64,000 nucleotides of DNA. Origin: Roseibium sp. HPY-6. GTDB lineage: Bacteria > Pseudomonadota > Alphaproteobacteria > Rhizobiales > Stappiaceae. Where the stretch lies: contig NZ_JBEWCD010000001.1 of NCBI RefSeq assembly GCF_040530035.1, positions 2,356,001 through 2,420,000 on the forward strand. Reading direction: 5' to 3'. The translations under genes and the position numbers were made by a program. A model generated the notes under the pieces. It had not been told where the DNA came from. It saw nothing but the letters and a program-made list of their open reading frames with translations, and did no database searches. Positions within the stretch are counted from its first letter, which is position 1. Each line of letters starts with the position of its first letter. This document shows, one piece after another, positions 9,714 through 18,648 of this stretch.

Positions 9714-10568
9714 ATGGCGAGAAAAAAACAGCAAAGCGGCGGAGGGGCACCGGATTGGCTCGTGACCTTTGCCGACCTCATGTCGCTGCTCGTCTGTTTC
9801 TTCGTCTTGATTATCTCCTTTTCCATTCAGGACAAGGAGAAACTGCAGGTGGTTGCCGGTTCCATGCGCGAAGCATTTGGCGTGAAGGATACCGCCCGCA
9901 AGACCGGCATCATCGAGGTCGAAGGCATTCCGATCCGTGACTATATGAAGGATATCAGCCAGGCCGAGCAGGAAATGGATTCCGACTTTGCCACGGAGCC
10001 CCATGAAAAGCGGCGCAAACAGGGACCGGAAGCAAACACGCACGACACGCTGGAGGCCGAGATCGAAAAGCCGCGCCAGTTTGCGACTGCAGCGGCTTCG
10101 CTGCGCCAGGCCTGGCAGGAGATGCCGGAGATTACCGAAATCTCCAGCAACATCATTCTTGAAGAGACCGAGGATGGCCTGAACATCATGCTGGTCGACC
10201 AGGACGGCCGTTCCATGTTCCGCGAAGGATCCAAATACCCTTATGAGACCACGCGGCGGTTGATTGCGAAGATGGCGCCGGTCCTGGCAAAGATGCCCAA
10301 CCGCGTCGAAATCACGGGGCATACGACAGCCGGAAGACCAACCGATGATCCAAGTTTTACCGGCTGGGATCTGTCAAGCGAGCGCGCCAATGTTGCCCGT
10401 CAGATACTTGCCGAATATGGCGTTCCGGAAGATCAGTTTTTTGCCGTCGTCGGAAAGTCGGACACAGAACCTCTCTTTCCAAACGACCCATATCTCGCTG
10501 CCAACAGGCGTATCGGCATTCTGCTGAAGGCAGAGGAACCGCCTATACCGCCCGGGCACTCGCCCTGA
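9714..10568 (+). CDS. motB: Flagellar motor stator protein MotB (OmpA-like)
   Basis: This 284-residue stator partner of MotA has an N-terminal cytoplasmic tail, one membrane span and a periplasmic peptidoglycan-binding domain. The span begins PDWLVTFADLMSLLVCFFVL; Asp21 is the residue expected to carry the coupling ion. The C-terminal OmpA-like domain (about residues 150-270) contains VEITGHTTAGRP, WDLSSERANVARQIL and the closing NRRIGILL. Between them is a long charged linker. The gene is 24 bases downstream of motA, so the two are co-transcribed. Whether the motor uses protons or sodium cannot be read with certainty. It converges on the nfeD gene. Confidence 0.92.
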   Translation: MARKKQQSGGGAPDWLVTFADLMSLLVCFFVLIISFSIQDKEKLQVVAGSMREAFGVKDTARKTGIIEVEGIPIRDYMKDISQAEQEMDSDFATEPHEKRRKQGPEANTHDTLEAEIEKPRQFATAAASLRQAWQEMPEITEISSNIILEETEDGLNIMLVDQDGRSMFREGSKYPYETTRRLIAKMAPVLAKMPNRVEITGHTTAGRPTDDPSFTGWDLSSERANVARQILAEYGVPEDQFFAVVGKSDTEPLFPNDPYLAANRRIGILLKAEEPPIPPGHSP

Positions 10569-10587
10569 TCCCGGACGCTTCAGGCAA

Positions 10588-11043
10588 TCAATCAGCCGGA
10601 CTGACGACCAATCTTACACCGTCGATCGAATCGACCCGCACTTTTGTGCCGGCGGGAAGATCGGGGCCCGTTATGCGCCAGATCGTATCGTCGATGGAAA
10701 GGTTTCCGGCGCCCTCGCGCAGGGGTTTTTGCAGGGTGAATTCCCGTCCGATGTAGCGGCTGCCGCGCTGGTTCAGGCCGGGGTCTCCCGTTTCGGAGGC
10801 CAGCTTCAGCATCATGCGCCGACCGATCAGGAGACTTACGATCGACAGCACCAGGAACAGACTGACGAGAACCTGCCAGCCAGGGTCAAAAACGAGCGCG
10901 ATCACACCCACGACAAGCGCGGACAGGCCGAACCACAGCAGTATGCTGCCCGGTGCGACAACTTCCAGACCCAGAAGCAGGAGCCCCATGACAAACCAGG
11001 TCCAGGGTCCGAGCGCTCCGATGACGTTTTCTATGAGCGTCAC
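10588..11043 (-). CDS. NfeD-family membrane protein
   Basis: A short NfeD protein of 151 residues with three to four hydrophobic segments in the first 75 residues ([25 protein letters not shown] and two more) and a C-terminal OB-fold domain ([26 protein letters not shown]). NfeD proteins pair with SPFH proteins and are thought to help organise membrane microdomains. The GTG start overlaps the stop codon of the SPFH gene by four bases, so the two are translationally coupled. No protease domain is present, so this is the short, NfeD1b-like form. Confidence 0.9.
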   Translation of the reverse strand: MTLIENVIGALGPWTWFVMGLLLLGLEVVAPGSILLWFGLSALVVGVIALVFDPGWQVLVSLFLVLSIVSLLIGRRMMLKLASETGDPGLNQRGSRYIGREFTLQKPLREGAGNLSIDDTIWRITGPDLPAGTKVRVDSIDGVRLVVSPAD

Positions 11044-12029
11044 GAGGATTCTCCGCCTGGTCCGGTGTTGGGAATGCGGGACCCCGTGCGGTTGTTCTTT
11101 GCCTCATCACCGAAGGCTTCCTTGGCGATTTCCCCGATCCCGCTCAGCGAGCCAAGCAGCGATGTCGCTTCCATCGGCAGGATCAGCGTCTTCTGATTGC
11201 GCGAGGTGGCCAGAGCCTGGAAGGCTTCAACATATTTGTTGGCAACGAAATAGTTGATTGCCTGAACGTCGCCCGAAGCAATCGCCGCGCTGACCATCTG
11301 CGTTGCCTTGGCCTCGGCTTCTGCTTCGCGCTCACGGGCCTCTGCATCGCGGAACGCGGATTCACGCCGGCCTTCCGCCTCAAGGATCAGCGACTGTTTT
11401 TCGCCTTCCGCCTGAAGGATCTCCGATTGCCGCTTGCCCTCCGCTTCCAGAATGGACGCGCGCTTGTCACGCTCGGCCTTCATCTGTCGCGCCATGGCGT
11501 CAACCAGATCCCGCGGCGGATTGATATCCTTGATCTCGATACGGGTGATTTTCACACCCCAGGGCTCAGCCGCGGCATCAACGACCCGCAGAACCTTCGC
11601 ATTGATCTCGTCACGGTTGGACAAAAGGCTGTCGAGATCCATCGAGCCCATGACAGAACGAATGTTTGTCATCGTCAGGTTCAAAATAGCATTCTGGAGA
11701 CCCAGCACTTCATAAGCAGCGCGGGCTGCATCGAGAACCTGATAAAACGTGACCCCGTCAGCCGTTACGGTAGCATTGTCCCGTGTAATTACTTCCTGTG
11801 AAGGAACATCGAGAACCTGCTCCATCATGTTCAGTTTGTGGCCGACCGTGTCGATGAACGGGATAATGAAATTCAGGCCGGGAGACAGTGTCTTCCTGTA
11901 TTTTCCGAACCGTTCGATCGTGTAGTTGTATCCTTGAGGAACGGTCTTGACCCCGGCGAAAAACACCAGGATGACCAGAACCAAGAGGCCAATCAGAAAA
12001 ATGCTGAATCCATCAATATCGATCGGCAT
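11040..12029 (-). CDS. SPFH/Band 7 (stomatin-like, QmcA-type) protein
   Basis: The 329-residue protein has one N-terminal membrane span ([17 protein letters not shown]) followed by a Band 7 domain with [26 protein letters not shown] and [13 protein letters not shown] helical region rich in Ala/Glu/Arg ([20 protein letters not shown] and further [12 protein letters not shown] repeats) forms the expected coiled coil. It is the usual partner of NfeD in inner-membrane assemblies similar to eukaryotic stomatin. The ATG has GGGAGAAA just upstream. The four-base overlap with nfeD marks a two-gene operon. A role in protease regulation or membrane organisation is inferred from the family. Confidence 0.92.
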   Translation of the reverse strand: MPIDIDGFSIFLIGLLVLVILVFFAGVKTVPQGYNYTIERFGKYRKTLSPGLNFIIPFIDTVGHKLNMMEQVLDVPSQEVITRDNATVTADGVTFYQVLDAARAAYEVLGLQNAILNLTMTNIRSVMGSMDLDSLLSNRDEINAKVLRVVDAAAEPWGVKITRIEIKDINPPRDLVDAMARQMKAERDKRASILEAEGKRQSEILQAEGEKQSLILEAEGRRESAFRDAEAREREAEAEAKATQMVSAAIASGDVQAINYFVANKYVEAFQALATSRNQKTLILPMEATSLLGSLSGIGEIAKEAFGDEAKNNRTGSRIPNTGPGGESS

Positions 12030-12298
12030 GAATTTCTCCCGTAAACGTCTGCAATTGCGCGGGCACTATGCTCTCTTTCACTGAGTCGTTCCAGCGCAAT
12101 TGCCCGAGAAAACGGGGCACTTTCGAATACCGTTAGATTTCTCTTTATATTGCGGTGATGACCGGACGGACGACGTTTATTGACCGACGTTTTCCGGCGC
12201 TCGTCATTGGGTCCTAATATGGCTCCAACGACTTTCGCTTTGGAGTACCGCTGATCAAACAGCGAATGATGCCGTCAGTCGAACAAGATCAAATAGGC

Positions 12299-12318
12299 AA
12301 GCCGCCATTGAGCGGCTT
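12299..12318 (-). terminator. Hairpin downstream of hemH
   Basis: Arms AAGCCGC and GCGGCTT pair perfectly across a six-base loop, eight bases after the hemH stop. The minus-strand sequence after it is only moderately T-rich. The surrounding 12030-12325 interval also holds the SPFH promoter; I see no gene in it. Confidence 0.5.
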
Positions 12319-12325
12319 ATGCCAT

Positions 12326-13417
12326 TCAGAGCCAGCCGCCGAGTTCCCGACGGACAATGTGCTCAATCACGTTCATGCCGAGATCCGTGTCGTTGAGACA
12401 GGGGATATGCGTGAAGTGTTCGCCGCCGCCCTCTTCAAAGATTTCGCCTGCCTCGCCCGCGATTTCCTCCAGCGTTTCCAGGCAATCGGAGACGAAGCCG
12501 GGATTCATCACGGCAATGTTCTGAACACCGTCATGAGCGAGCTGTTCAACGGTCTTGTCCGTGTACGGCTGCAGCCATTCTTCGGGCCCGAAGCGCGACT
12601 GAAACGTTACGCGCAGTTTTTGATCATCCCAGCCGAGCACCTCGCGCATCAGACGCGTGGTTTTCATGCAGTGGCAGTGATAGGGATCGCCGCGTTTGAA
12701 ATAGGATTGCGGAATGCCGTGATAGGACGTCAATACCACATCCGGCTCGAAGTCCAGCGTCTCCAGATGGTCCTTGACCGACTGCGCCAGCGCGTTCACG
12801 TAGACCGGATCGTCATGGTAAGGCGGCACGGTCCTGATGGCCGGTTGCCAGCGCATCTCGAGCAACGTCTTGCAAACGACGTCGTTCACTGTTGCTGTTG
12901 TGGTCGCCGAATATTGCGGATAAAGCGGAAATACGAGTATGCGGTCGCAGCCCTCGTCCTTCAGCGCCTTCAGCTTGTCGGGTATCGACGGCTGTCCATA
13001 GCGCATCGCCCAATCCACCTTGACGCGCTCGCCTTCTCCGCCAAGCATATCCGTCAGCTTGTCAGACTGGCTGCGAGTGATGGTACGCAGCGGCGACTCG
13101 TCTTTCTCGTGGTTCCAGATCTCGTCATACGCCTTGCCGGACTTTCCGGGGCGAGTCATCAGGACGATGCCATAAAGGATCGGATACCAGATCGCACGAG
13201 GCCACTCGATGACCCTTTTGTCGGACAAAAACTCACGAAGGTAACGGCGCATCGGCCAATAGTCCGTCGCATCCGGCGTACCCAGATTGACCAGAAGCAC
13301 ACCAACCGTTCCGCTTTTTACCGGCGGGTGGTCCTTCGGCAAATGCAGCTTCTGAAAATCGGCGGTCTTGTCCGCCACCTTGTCAGCGGTCAGCGGGTTG
13401 GTTGGTTGAACGTTCAT
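12326..13417 (-). CDS. hemH: Ferrochelatase
   Basis: Ferrochelatase inserts Fe(II) into protoporphyrin IX, the last step of protoheme synthesis. The chain shows GVLLVNLGTPDAT near the N-terminus, the FPLYPQYSATTTAT substrate block, the catalytic-histidine segment TSYHGIPQSY with the following DPYHCHC, FQSRFGPEEWLQPYT, and the C-terminal NPGFVSDCLETLEEIA. I chose the ATG at 13417, giving MNVQPTNPL and a 363-residue protein; an in-frame ATG at 13486 would add 23 unusual residues. The gene stands alone. Upstream is a long gap that carries a short inverted-repeat element. Confidence 0.95.
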   Translation of the reverse strand: MNVQPTNPLTADKVADKTADFQKLHLPKDHPPVKSGTVGVLLVNLGTPDATDYWPMRRYLREFLSDKRVIEWPRAIWYPILYGIVLMTRPGKSGKAYDEIWNHEKDESPLRTITRSQSDKLTDMLGGEGERVKVDWAMRYGQPSIPDKLKALKDEGCDRILVFPLYPQYSATTTATVNDVVCKTLLEMRWQPAIRTVPPYHDDPVYVNALAQSVKDHLETLDFEPDVVLTSYHGIPQSYFKRGDPYHCHCMKTTRLMREVLGWDDQKLRVTFQSRFGPEEWLQPYTDKTVEQLAHDGVQNIAVMNPGFVSDCLETLEEIAGEAGEIFEEGGGEHFTHIPCLNDTDLGMNVIEHIVRRELGGWL

Positions 13418-13757
13418 CGGCTCGACATATCCCTCAGCGGCGTGTCCTCTCATGCCATACATAGGCCAACCTTCAGTCAAGGCCAATGCGGCATAGCGCT
13501 TACGCTGAACAAAGGCACCGGATCACAGGGCAATGATACTTTGCGTTGGCATGAACCGAAAGCCTGCACCCCACGCGCCAAATCCTTTGAGCCTGAGAAC
13601 CGGTCAAGGCCCGCCGGACCTTGTGCAGGTGCCTGTCGTATCGTCCTTGACGTGCCTGATCCGGCACGCCATTCGGTGACCTGTCGACTTTGCATGGCTC
13701 TTCAAACGGACGATATGGTGGATACCTCAGCCTGGTCGAAACGCTGTTTTCCCGGAT

Positions 13758-13870
13758 TTGTCATCCCGGTTTGCCGTGCAAGCGGCAAGACCGGGACCCA
13801 GTAGACTGTGGCAGAGTTGCTTTCGCCGGCGCTGGCATCTGCCGAAGCCCTGACTGCGCAGGGATGACAA
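13758..13870. repeat. 113-bp MITE-like interspersed element with terminal inverted repeats
   Basis: TTGTCATCCC at 13758-13767 is mirrored exactly by GGGATGACAA at 13861-13870. Just inside the left end a strong hairpin is formed by CCCGGT-TTGCCG (13765-13776) and CGGCAA-G-ACCGGG (13783-13795). The element has no credible coding content; short open frames through it give the LTSRCHPCA-type peptides that such repeats commonly produce. It lies in the 524-base gap between hemH and the PaaK-like gene, of which the remaining sequence shows nothing I recognise. That other copies exist in the genome is inferred, since only one copy is in the window. Confidence 0.7.
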
Positions 13871-13941
13871 CGGGAAGTCAGCAAGAAACAGGCATACGAC
13901 GGAAGCCATCTGACAGAGCGGTTTCCGGGCTGCTGTTGCCC

Positions 13942-15180
13942 TCAGCCATATTCCCTTTCATCGGCGATGACCTTGCCGTCATTCGGCAGCGCACCTGGCG
14001 AGACAATCTGAACGTCGCCTTTCAGACGAGTGATATCTGTCAGGGTCATGGACACACGTTCCGACAGTCCGTCTTCAAGCGCGTCGGTCTCAACGGCAAG
14101 CGTCATTGCGTCGGCTTCACCTGCGCGGGTCACGGCTAGGCGTGCCTTGCTGACTTCCGGATGTGCCGCAACGATCTGGGCGATCTGCGATGGATCGACG
14201 AACATGCCTTTGACCTTGGTTCTCTGGTCTGCCCGCCCCATCCAGCCGGCAAGGCGCATGTTGGTGCGCCCGCAGGCGGATTGCCCTGGAATGATCTTGG
14301 AAAGGTCGCCGGTCGCAAAGCGGATGAGGGGATAAAGGTCGTTGAAGTTGGTCACGACAAGCTCACCGACTTCACCATCAGCGACTGGTTCACCTGTCCC
14401 GGGCCGCACGATTTCAACGATATAGTCTTCGTTGACAACCATCCCTTGGCGGGCCGCAGTCTCATAGGCGATCACGCCGAGATCGGCCGTCGCGTAGCAT
14501 TGTCCGACCGTTATCCCCTGAGCCTCGTATTCCTCCCTGAGCGTTGGAAACAGCGCCCCGCCGGAAACAAGTGCCTTCTTGATGGAGGAGACATCGCGGC
14601 CTTGTTCCCGGCCCCGGTCGAGGAGGACCTTGAGATAGTCCGGTGTGCCGACGAAGCCGGCTGGCTTGAGGACTTCGACGGCTTCGACCTGCATATCCGT
14701 ATTGCCGACGCCAGCGGGGAAAACCGTGCAGCCAAGCGCAACCGCGCCCTGATCCAGGATGAAGCCACCGGGGGTCAGGTGATATGAAAACGCATTCAGG
14801 ACAATGTCGCCTTTACGGAAGCCCGCGGCAAACAGGCTGCGTGCCCCGTTCCAGGGATCGAGCCCCGGAGCTTGCGGTTCCCAGATCGGACCGGGAGACA
14901 TGAAGACGCGCGCCGCTTCGGAGAGGTCTCCCGCCAGGTACCCGCCGAAAGGAGGATTGGCGCGTTGCTGTTCCATGAGATCGGATTTACGCAGCACCGG
15001 CAGTCCGGACAGCGCCTTCCTGTCGCGAACGCCTTCAAGATCATGGCCCGCAAGCTGTTTTTCCCAGCCGGCTGCGTGATCGCGCGCATGTGCCAGAAGA
15101 TCCGGCAACCTGGCAAAGAGATCCCGTTCACGCTGAGCGGGATCCTGCCGCTCGCGCGCATCAAACTGTTGATCGCTCAT
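13942..15180 (-). CDS. Phenylacetate-CoA ligase-like AMP-binding enzyme
   Basis: This 412-residue protein belongs to the PaaK-like branch of adenylate-forming enzymes, which activate an aromatic or related carboxylate to its CoA thioester through an acyl-AMP. Visible features are an N-terminal RDRKALSGLPVLRKSDLM segment, FMSPGPIWEPQAPG, a VGTPDYLKVLLDRG block, VSGGALFPTLREEYEAQ, GQCYATADLG and the hinge GRADQRTKVKGMFVDPSQI. It is shorter than fatty-acid ligases, as expected of this branch. It is the last gene of the liv transcription unit, 38 bases after livF. The substrate is unknown; the classical phosphate-loop signature is not obvious, so activity should not be taken for granted. Confidence 0.85.
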   Translation of the reverse strand: MSDQQFDARERQDPAQRERDLFARLPDLLAHARDHAAGWEKQLAGHDLEGVRDRKALSGLPVLRKSDLMEQQRANPPFGGYLAGDLSEAARVFMSPGPIWEPQAPGLDPWNGARSLFAAGFRKGDIVLNAFSYHLTPGGFILDQGAVALGCTVFPAGVGNTDMQVEAVEVLKPAGFVGTPDYLKVLLDRGREQGRDVSSIKKALVSGGALFPTLREEYEAQGITVGQCYATADLGVIAYETAARQGMVVNEDYIVEIVRPGTGEPVADGEVGELVVTNFNDLYPLIRFATGDLSKIIPGQSACGRTNMRLAGWMGRADQRTKVKGMFVDPSQIAQIVAAHPEVSKARLAVTRAGEADAMTLAVETDALEDGLSERVSMTLTDITRLKGDVQIVSPGALPNDGKVIADEREYG

Positions 15181-15218
15181 GGTCGTCTCCGCTTGTTCGG
15201 CCCTGCGTTGAGAACGCG

Positions 15219-16073
15219 TCAGGCCAGCCAGCGCTTCCTTCGCTTGTAGTGTTTGACATTCCGGAACGAGCGGCGGCCTTCGCCTCCGACGCCCAGGTAG
15301 AATTCCTTGACATCTTCGTTCTCGCGAAGCGCCTTGGCGTCGCCGTCCAGAACGATACGGCCCGATTCCAGGATATAGCCGTAGGTCGCGTATTTCAGCG
15401 CAACGTTGGTGTTCTGTTCCGCCAGCAGGAAGGAGACACCCTCCTTTTCATTGAGCTGACGGACAATTTCGAAAATCTCTTCGACCAGCTGCGGTGCGAG
15501 ACCCATGCTGGGTTCATCAAGCAGGATCATTTTCGGCCGGCTCATCAGCGCACGCCCGATGGCGCACATCTGTTGTTCGCCGCCCGATGTATATCCCGCC
15601 TGGCTCTGCCGCCGCTCGCGCAGGCGCGGGAAATAGTTATAGACCATCTCCAGATCGGCTTTCACAGCCGCATGCCCGTCCTTGCGCGTATAGGCGCCGG
15701 TGAGCAGATTTTCCTCGATGGACAGGTGGCCGAAACAGTGGCGCCCCTCCATCACCTGAATGCATCCCCGCCGGACCAGCTCGTTGGGCGACAGTGCCTG
15801 AACCTCATCGCTGTCGAAAAGGATCGTTCCTTTGGTGACCTCGCCGCGCTCGGCACTCAAGAGGTTCGAAATCGCTTTCAGTGTCGTCGTCTTGCCCGCG
15901 CCGTTCGCACCGAGAAGCGCCACGATGCCGCCCTTGGGAACCGTCAGCGACACGCCCTTCAGCACCAGAATAACGTGGTCGTAGATGACCTCGATATTGT
16001 TCACCGACAGGATCGTCTCGGCTGCGTCCGTAACACTGTCCGAAGACGATTGATCTACATCCTGCAATGCCAT
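15219..16073 (-). CDS. Branched-chain-type ABC transporter ATP-binding protein (LivF-like)
   Basis: An ATPase of the Liv (HAAT) importer class that powers uptake through LivH/LivM. The ATG at 16073 has CGGGAG nearby and gives a 284-residue product starting MALQDVDQ. It carries Walker A GANGAGKTTT, the signature YTSGGEQQMCAIGRALM (an SGGEQQ variant of LSGGQ), Walker B MILLDEPSMGLAPQLVEEIF and the H-loop region replaced by LLAEQNT, as is usual for LivF. Its C-terminus is unusually basic (RRSFRNVKHYKRRKRW). It sits between the binding-protein gene and the PaaK-like ligase. Confidence 0.92.
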   Translation of the reverse strand: MALQDVDQSSSDSVTDAAETILSVNNIEVIYDHVILVLKGVSLTVPKGGIVALLGANGAGKTTTLKAISNLLSAERGEVTKGTILFDSDEVQALSPNELVRRGCIQVMEGRHCFGHLSIEENLLTGAYTRKDGHAAVKADLEMVYNYFPRLRERRQSQAGYTSGGEQQMCAIGRALMSRPKMILLDEPSMGLAPQLVEEIFEIVRQLNEKEGVSFLLAEQNTNVALKYATYGYILESGRIVLDGDAKALRENEDVKEFYLGVGGEGRRSFRNVKHYKRRKRWLA

Positions 16074-16091
16074 TCCATTTTCTCCCGGAGA

Positions 16092-16120
16092 GCTCCGCCG
16101 CATACAATATGCGGCGGAGC
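16092..16120 (-). other. Perfect 13-bp intercistronic hairpin after the binding-protein gene
   Basis: Arms GCTCCGCCGCATA and TATGCGGCGGAGC flank a three-base loop, between the stop of the livK-like gene and the start of livF. It has no T-run, so it is more likely an mRNA-stabilising or partial-termination element that raises binding-protein mRNA above the distal genes. This role is inferred from position. Confidence 0.6.
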
Positions 16121-16131
16121 GGACTGCCTGA

Positions 16132-17463
16132 TCAGTTCGGGCAGGGTTCGGTGCGCGCGGGCCACGGCGCATTCTTTTCCGCGTAGTCGGCGGCAGCCGC
16201 CTCCAAGAGCGGACGCACGACGTCTGTCATCGGCTCGATCCAGCCTGAGACCTGGCGCCACTGGCTGCCGTCCCACTCCTGGATAAAGACCGGATGGCTT
16301 CCCGCATGGTCTTCACAGGTCACCTTCATCGGATGCGCGAAACCGGAAAGCCCCAGTTCTTTCAAGCGGGCTTCGTCCAGATCGAGAGCTTCCAGGCCCA
16401 TCCGCATGTCTTCACCGGTGATGACCTTCTTGCCGGTCAGCTCCTGTGCAGTGCGGATGCCTTCGGCGATGATGACCGAGTTCAGAACGCCGCGGTTATA
16501 GAGTGTTCCGCCAATCGTTTCGGCATCGGTCGAGCTTAGACCGGCATCGACGACGTGTTTCTTGATGTCGTCAAGTGCAGGAAAATCGCTACCGACACCG
16601 GAGAAGTTCATGGCCTTGTAGCCCTTCGCTCCGTCTCCACCGGCGGCTGCGTCGTCATCGCCTGCGGACCACCAGACGCCGATGAACTTGTCCATCGGGA
16701 AGCGGATTTTCACAGCTTCCTTGATCGCGGTCGGGTTCATTGCTCCCCAGCCCCACATGACCATGTAGTCCGGACGATCACGGCGCACGTTCAGCCATTG
16801 CGATGACTGGTTCTGCATTTCCTTCACGCCAACCGGGTATTGCAGCAGCTCAAAGCCGTATTTTTCGGCTAGCTGCTCCAGAAGCGGGATCGGCTCGCGG
16901 CCATACCCGGCATCCAGGAAGATGTAGCCGATCTTCTTGCCCTTGAGGTTGTCGAGACCGCCTTCCTGCTCGCCGATATATTTGATCACGACGGACGCGC
17001 CATCCCAGTAGGTGTCCGGCACATTGAACACCCACGGGAACACGGACCCGACGGCAGCTGCCGACAGGCCATAGCCCATGGAGAGAACCGGAATCTTGTC
17101 AACACTGGCCTTCGGGATCAGCTGCAGGGTAATGCCCGTTGAATACGGATTGTACACCAGTGCGCCCTTGCCCTTGGTTGCCTCGTAGCACTCGACACCC
17201 TTTTGAGCGTTATAGCCGGTCTCGCATTCTTCGAGTTCCAGCTTGACGCCACCGATTCCACCGTCGCGCTCGTTCAGCATTTTGAGATAGTCATGCATGC
17301 CATTGGCGATATGAATGCCGGAAGCGGCAAACGGACCTGTGCGATAGGTCAGCAGCGGCACATAGTTGCTGTCCTCAGCCTGGGCGGCTGTCGTAGCAAG
17401 GCCGGAAAAGGCGACCCCGACGGCAACAGCAGTTCCAAGCGCAAGTTGCTTAATGCTTTTCAT
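16132..17463 (-). CDS. ABC transporter substrate-binding protein, LivK-like (type I periplasmic fold)
   Basis: This periplasmic binding protein delivers substrate to the LivHM permease. GGAGGAGAAAC precedes the ATG at 17463, and the product starts with a clear signal peptide (MKSIKQLALGTAVAVGVAFS, then ATTAAQA). The mature part has the Peripla_BP_6 layout: VPLLTYRTGPFAASGIHIANG, DGGIGGVKLELEECETGYN, a YNPYSTG block, DYMVMWGWGAMNPTAI and GFAHPMKVTCEDH. It is 443 residues long. Family members in units with acyl-CoA and phenylacetate-CoA ligases are thought to bind aromatic or branched acids rather than amino acids; that is inference here. Confidence 0.9.
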   Translation of the reverse strand: MKSIKQLALGTAVAVGVAFSGLATTAAQAEDSNYVPLLTYRTGPFAASGIHIANGMHDYLKMLNERDGGIGGVKLELEECETGYNAQKGVECYEATKGKGALVYNPYSTGITLQLIPKASVDKIPVLSMGYGLSAAAVGSVFPWVFNVPDTYWDGASVVIKYIGEQEGGLDNLKGKKIGYIFLDAGYGREPIPLLEQLAEKYGFELLQYPVGVKEMQNQSSQWLNVRRDRPDYMVMWGWGAMNPTAIKEAVKIRFPMDKFIGVWWSAGDDDAAAGGDGAKGYKAMNFSGVGSDFPALDDIKKHVVDAGLSSTDAETIGGTLYNRGVLNSVIIAEGIRTAQELTGKKVITGEDMRMGLEALDLDEARLKELGLSGFAHPMKVTCEDHAGSHPVFIQEWDGSQWRQVSGWIEPMTDVVRPLLEAAAADYAEKNAPWPARTEPCPN

Positions 17464-17569
17464 GTTTCTCCTCCCATGCGGCTCCGGACCATCCGGCGCC
17501 GCCAGACCAGTTGCGCCATTCCTCCCCGGATCGGTCCAAATCCGGATGACGTCGAAATGGTTGGCCATC

Positions 17570-18646
17570 CTAGTAGGGGAATGGCCAAACCCGGAGTTTC
17601 TGTTTCGCGATCTGCCAGAGCCGCGCGAACCCGTGCGGTTCAACGATCAGGAAGAATATGATCAAGGCTCCGACAATCATGAATGTGACGTGCTCGACCG
17701 TTTCCGCGGCGAGATCGATACCGATCGTGCCCGGAATGAATTTCAGAAAGACCGGCAGGATCCAGATAAACGCGGCCCCCATGAAAGCGCCTCCCAGACT
17801 GCCAAGACCACCCAGGATCACCATGAAGAGGATCTGGAAGGACAGCGCGATCGAGTAGGAGGACGGTTCGGCTGCGTTCAGCCAGAAGAACACCATCATC
17901 GCACCGGCAACGCCGCAGATATATGAGGACACCGCGAAGGCCAGAAGCTTGGTTTGAAGCGGGCGGATGCCCATCAGTTCGGCGGCAATGTCCATGTCGC
18001 GGATCATCATCCACGAGCGCCCGATCCGGCCACGCAGCACATTCGCCATCAGGAAGGCGATCCCGGCCGTGATGCACAGGACGATGAAGTAGCGTACGAT
18101 CGGAGTTGCCTCCGCGCCGGATACCACCAGGCCGAATGCCTCGCGATGCGGAATCTCGATCGCGCCGGACGCATTGTAGTTGTAGAGCCAGCCGATACGA
18201 ATGAAGCACCACTCCAGAAAGAACTGTGCGGCGAGGGTTGTCACGGCCAGGTAGAGCCCCTTGATGCGCAGGCTCGGCAGGCCGAATATGGCGCCGATTG
18301 CAGCCGAGAACACGCCGGACAGAAGCACCATCACGATGACATTTGCATCCGGGAAGATCGTGGTCAGCTTATAAGCCGTATACGCCCCGACGCCCATGAA
18401 CGCGCCGGTACCCAACGAGAGCTGCCCGCAAAAACCGGTGAGCACGTTGAGTCCGATCGCCGCCAGCGAAAACACCAGGAACGGGATCATGATCGACGTC
18501 AGGAAAAAGTCGTTGGCAAAGACGGGAATGACCACAAAGGCAATGGCCAGGATGACCAGCAGTCCCACCCGGTCCTGCAGGATCGGCATAAGCGCCTGAT
18601 CCGCCTTGTAACTCGTCTTGAATTGGCCAGCTTCGCGATAAAACAT
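17570..18646 (-). CDS. Branched-chain-type ABC transporter permease (LivM-like)
   Basis: One of two inner-membrane permeases of the Liv-type importer. The ATG at 18646 gives a 358-residue protein with eight to nine hydrophobic segments, the family region GLNVLTGFCGQLSLGTGAFMG in the first half and the EAA-like cytoplasmic loop GRIGRSWMMIRDMDIAAELM, followed by KLLAFAVSSYICGVAGAM. It starts two bases after the livH stop. A 106-base gap, without a clear terminator, separates it from the binding-protein gene downstream. Confidence 0.92.
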   Translation of the reverse strand: MFYREAGQFKTSYKADQALMPILQDRVGLLVILAIAFVVIPVFANDFFLTSIMIPFLVFSLAAIGLNVLTGFCGQLSLGTGAFMGVGAYTAYKLTTIFPDANVIVMVLLSGVFSAAIGAIFGLPSLRIKGLYLAVTTLAAQFFLEWCFIRIGWLYNYNASGAIEIPHREAFGLVVSGAEATPIVRYFIVLCITAGIAFLMANVLRGRIGRSWMMIRDMDIAAELMGIRPLQTKLLAFAVSSYICGVAGAMMVFFWLNAAEPSSYSIALSFQILFMVILGGLGSLGGAFMGAAFIWILPVFLKFIPGTIGIDLAAETVEHVTFMIVGALIIFFLIVEPHGFARLWQIAKQKLRVWPFPY

Positions 18647-18648
18647 TC

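Noticed and set aside
13702..13909. Small minus-strand open frames around 13.8 kb
   Set aside because: They lie in the inverted-repeat element, and peptides such as LTSRCHPCA are typical products of non-coding repeats.
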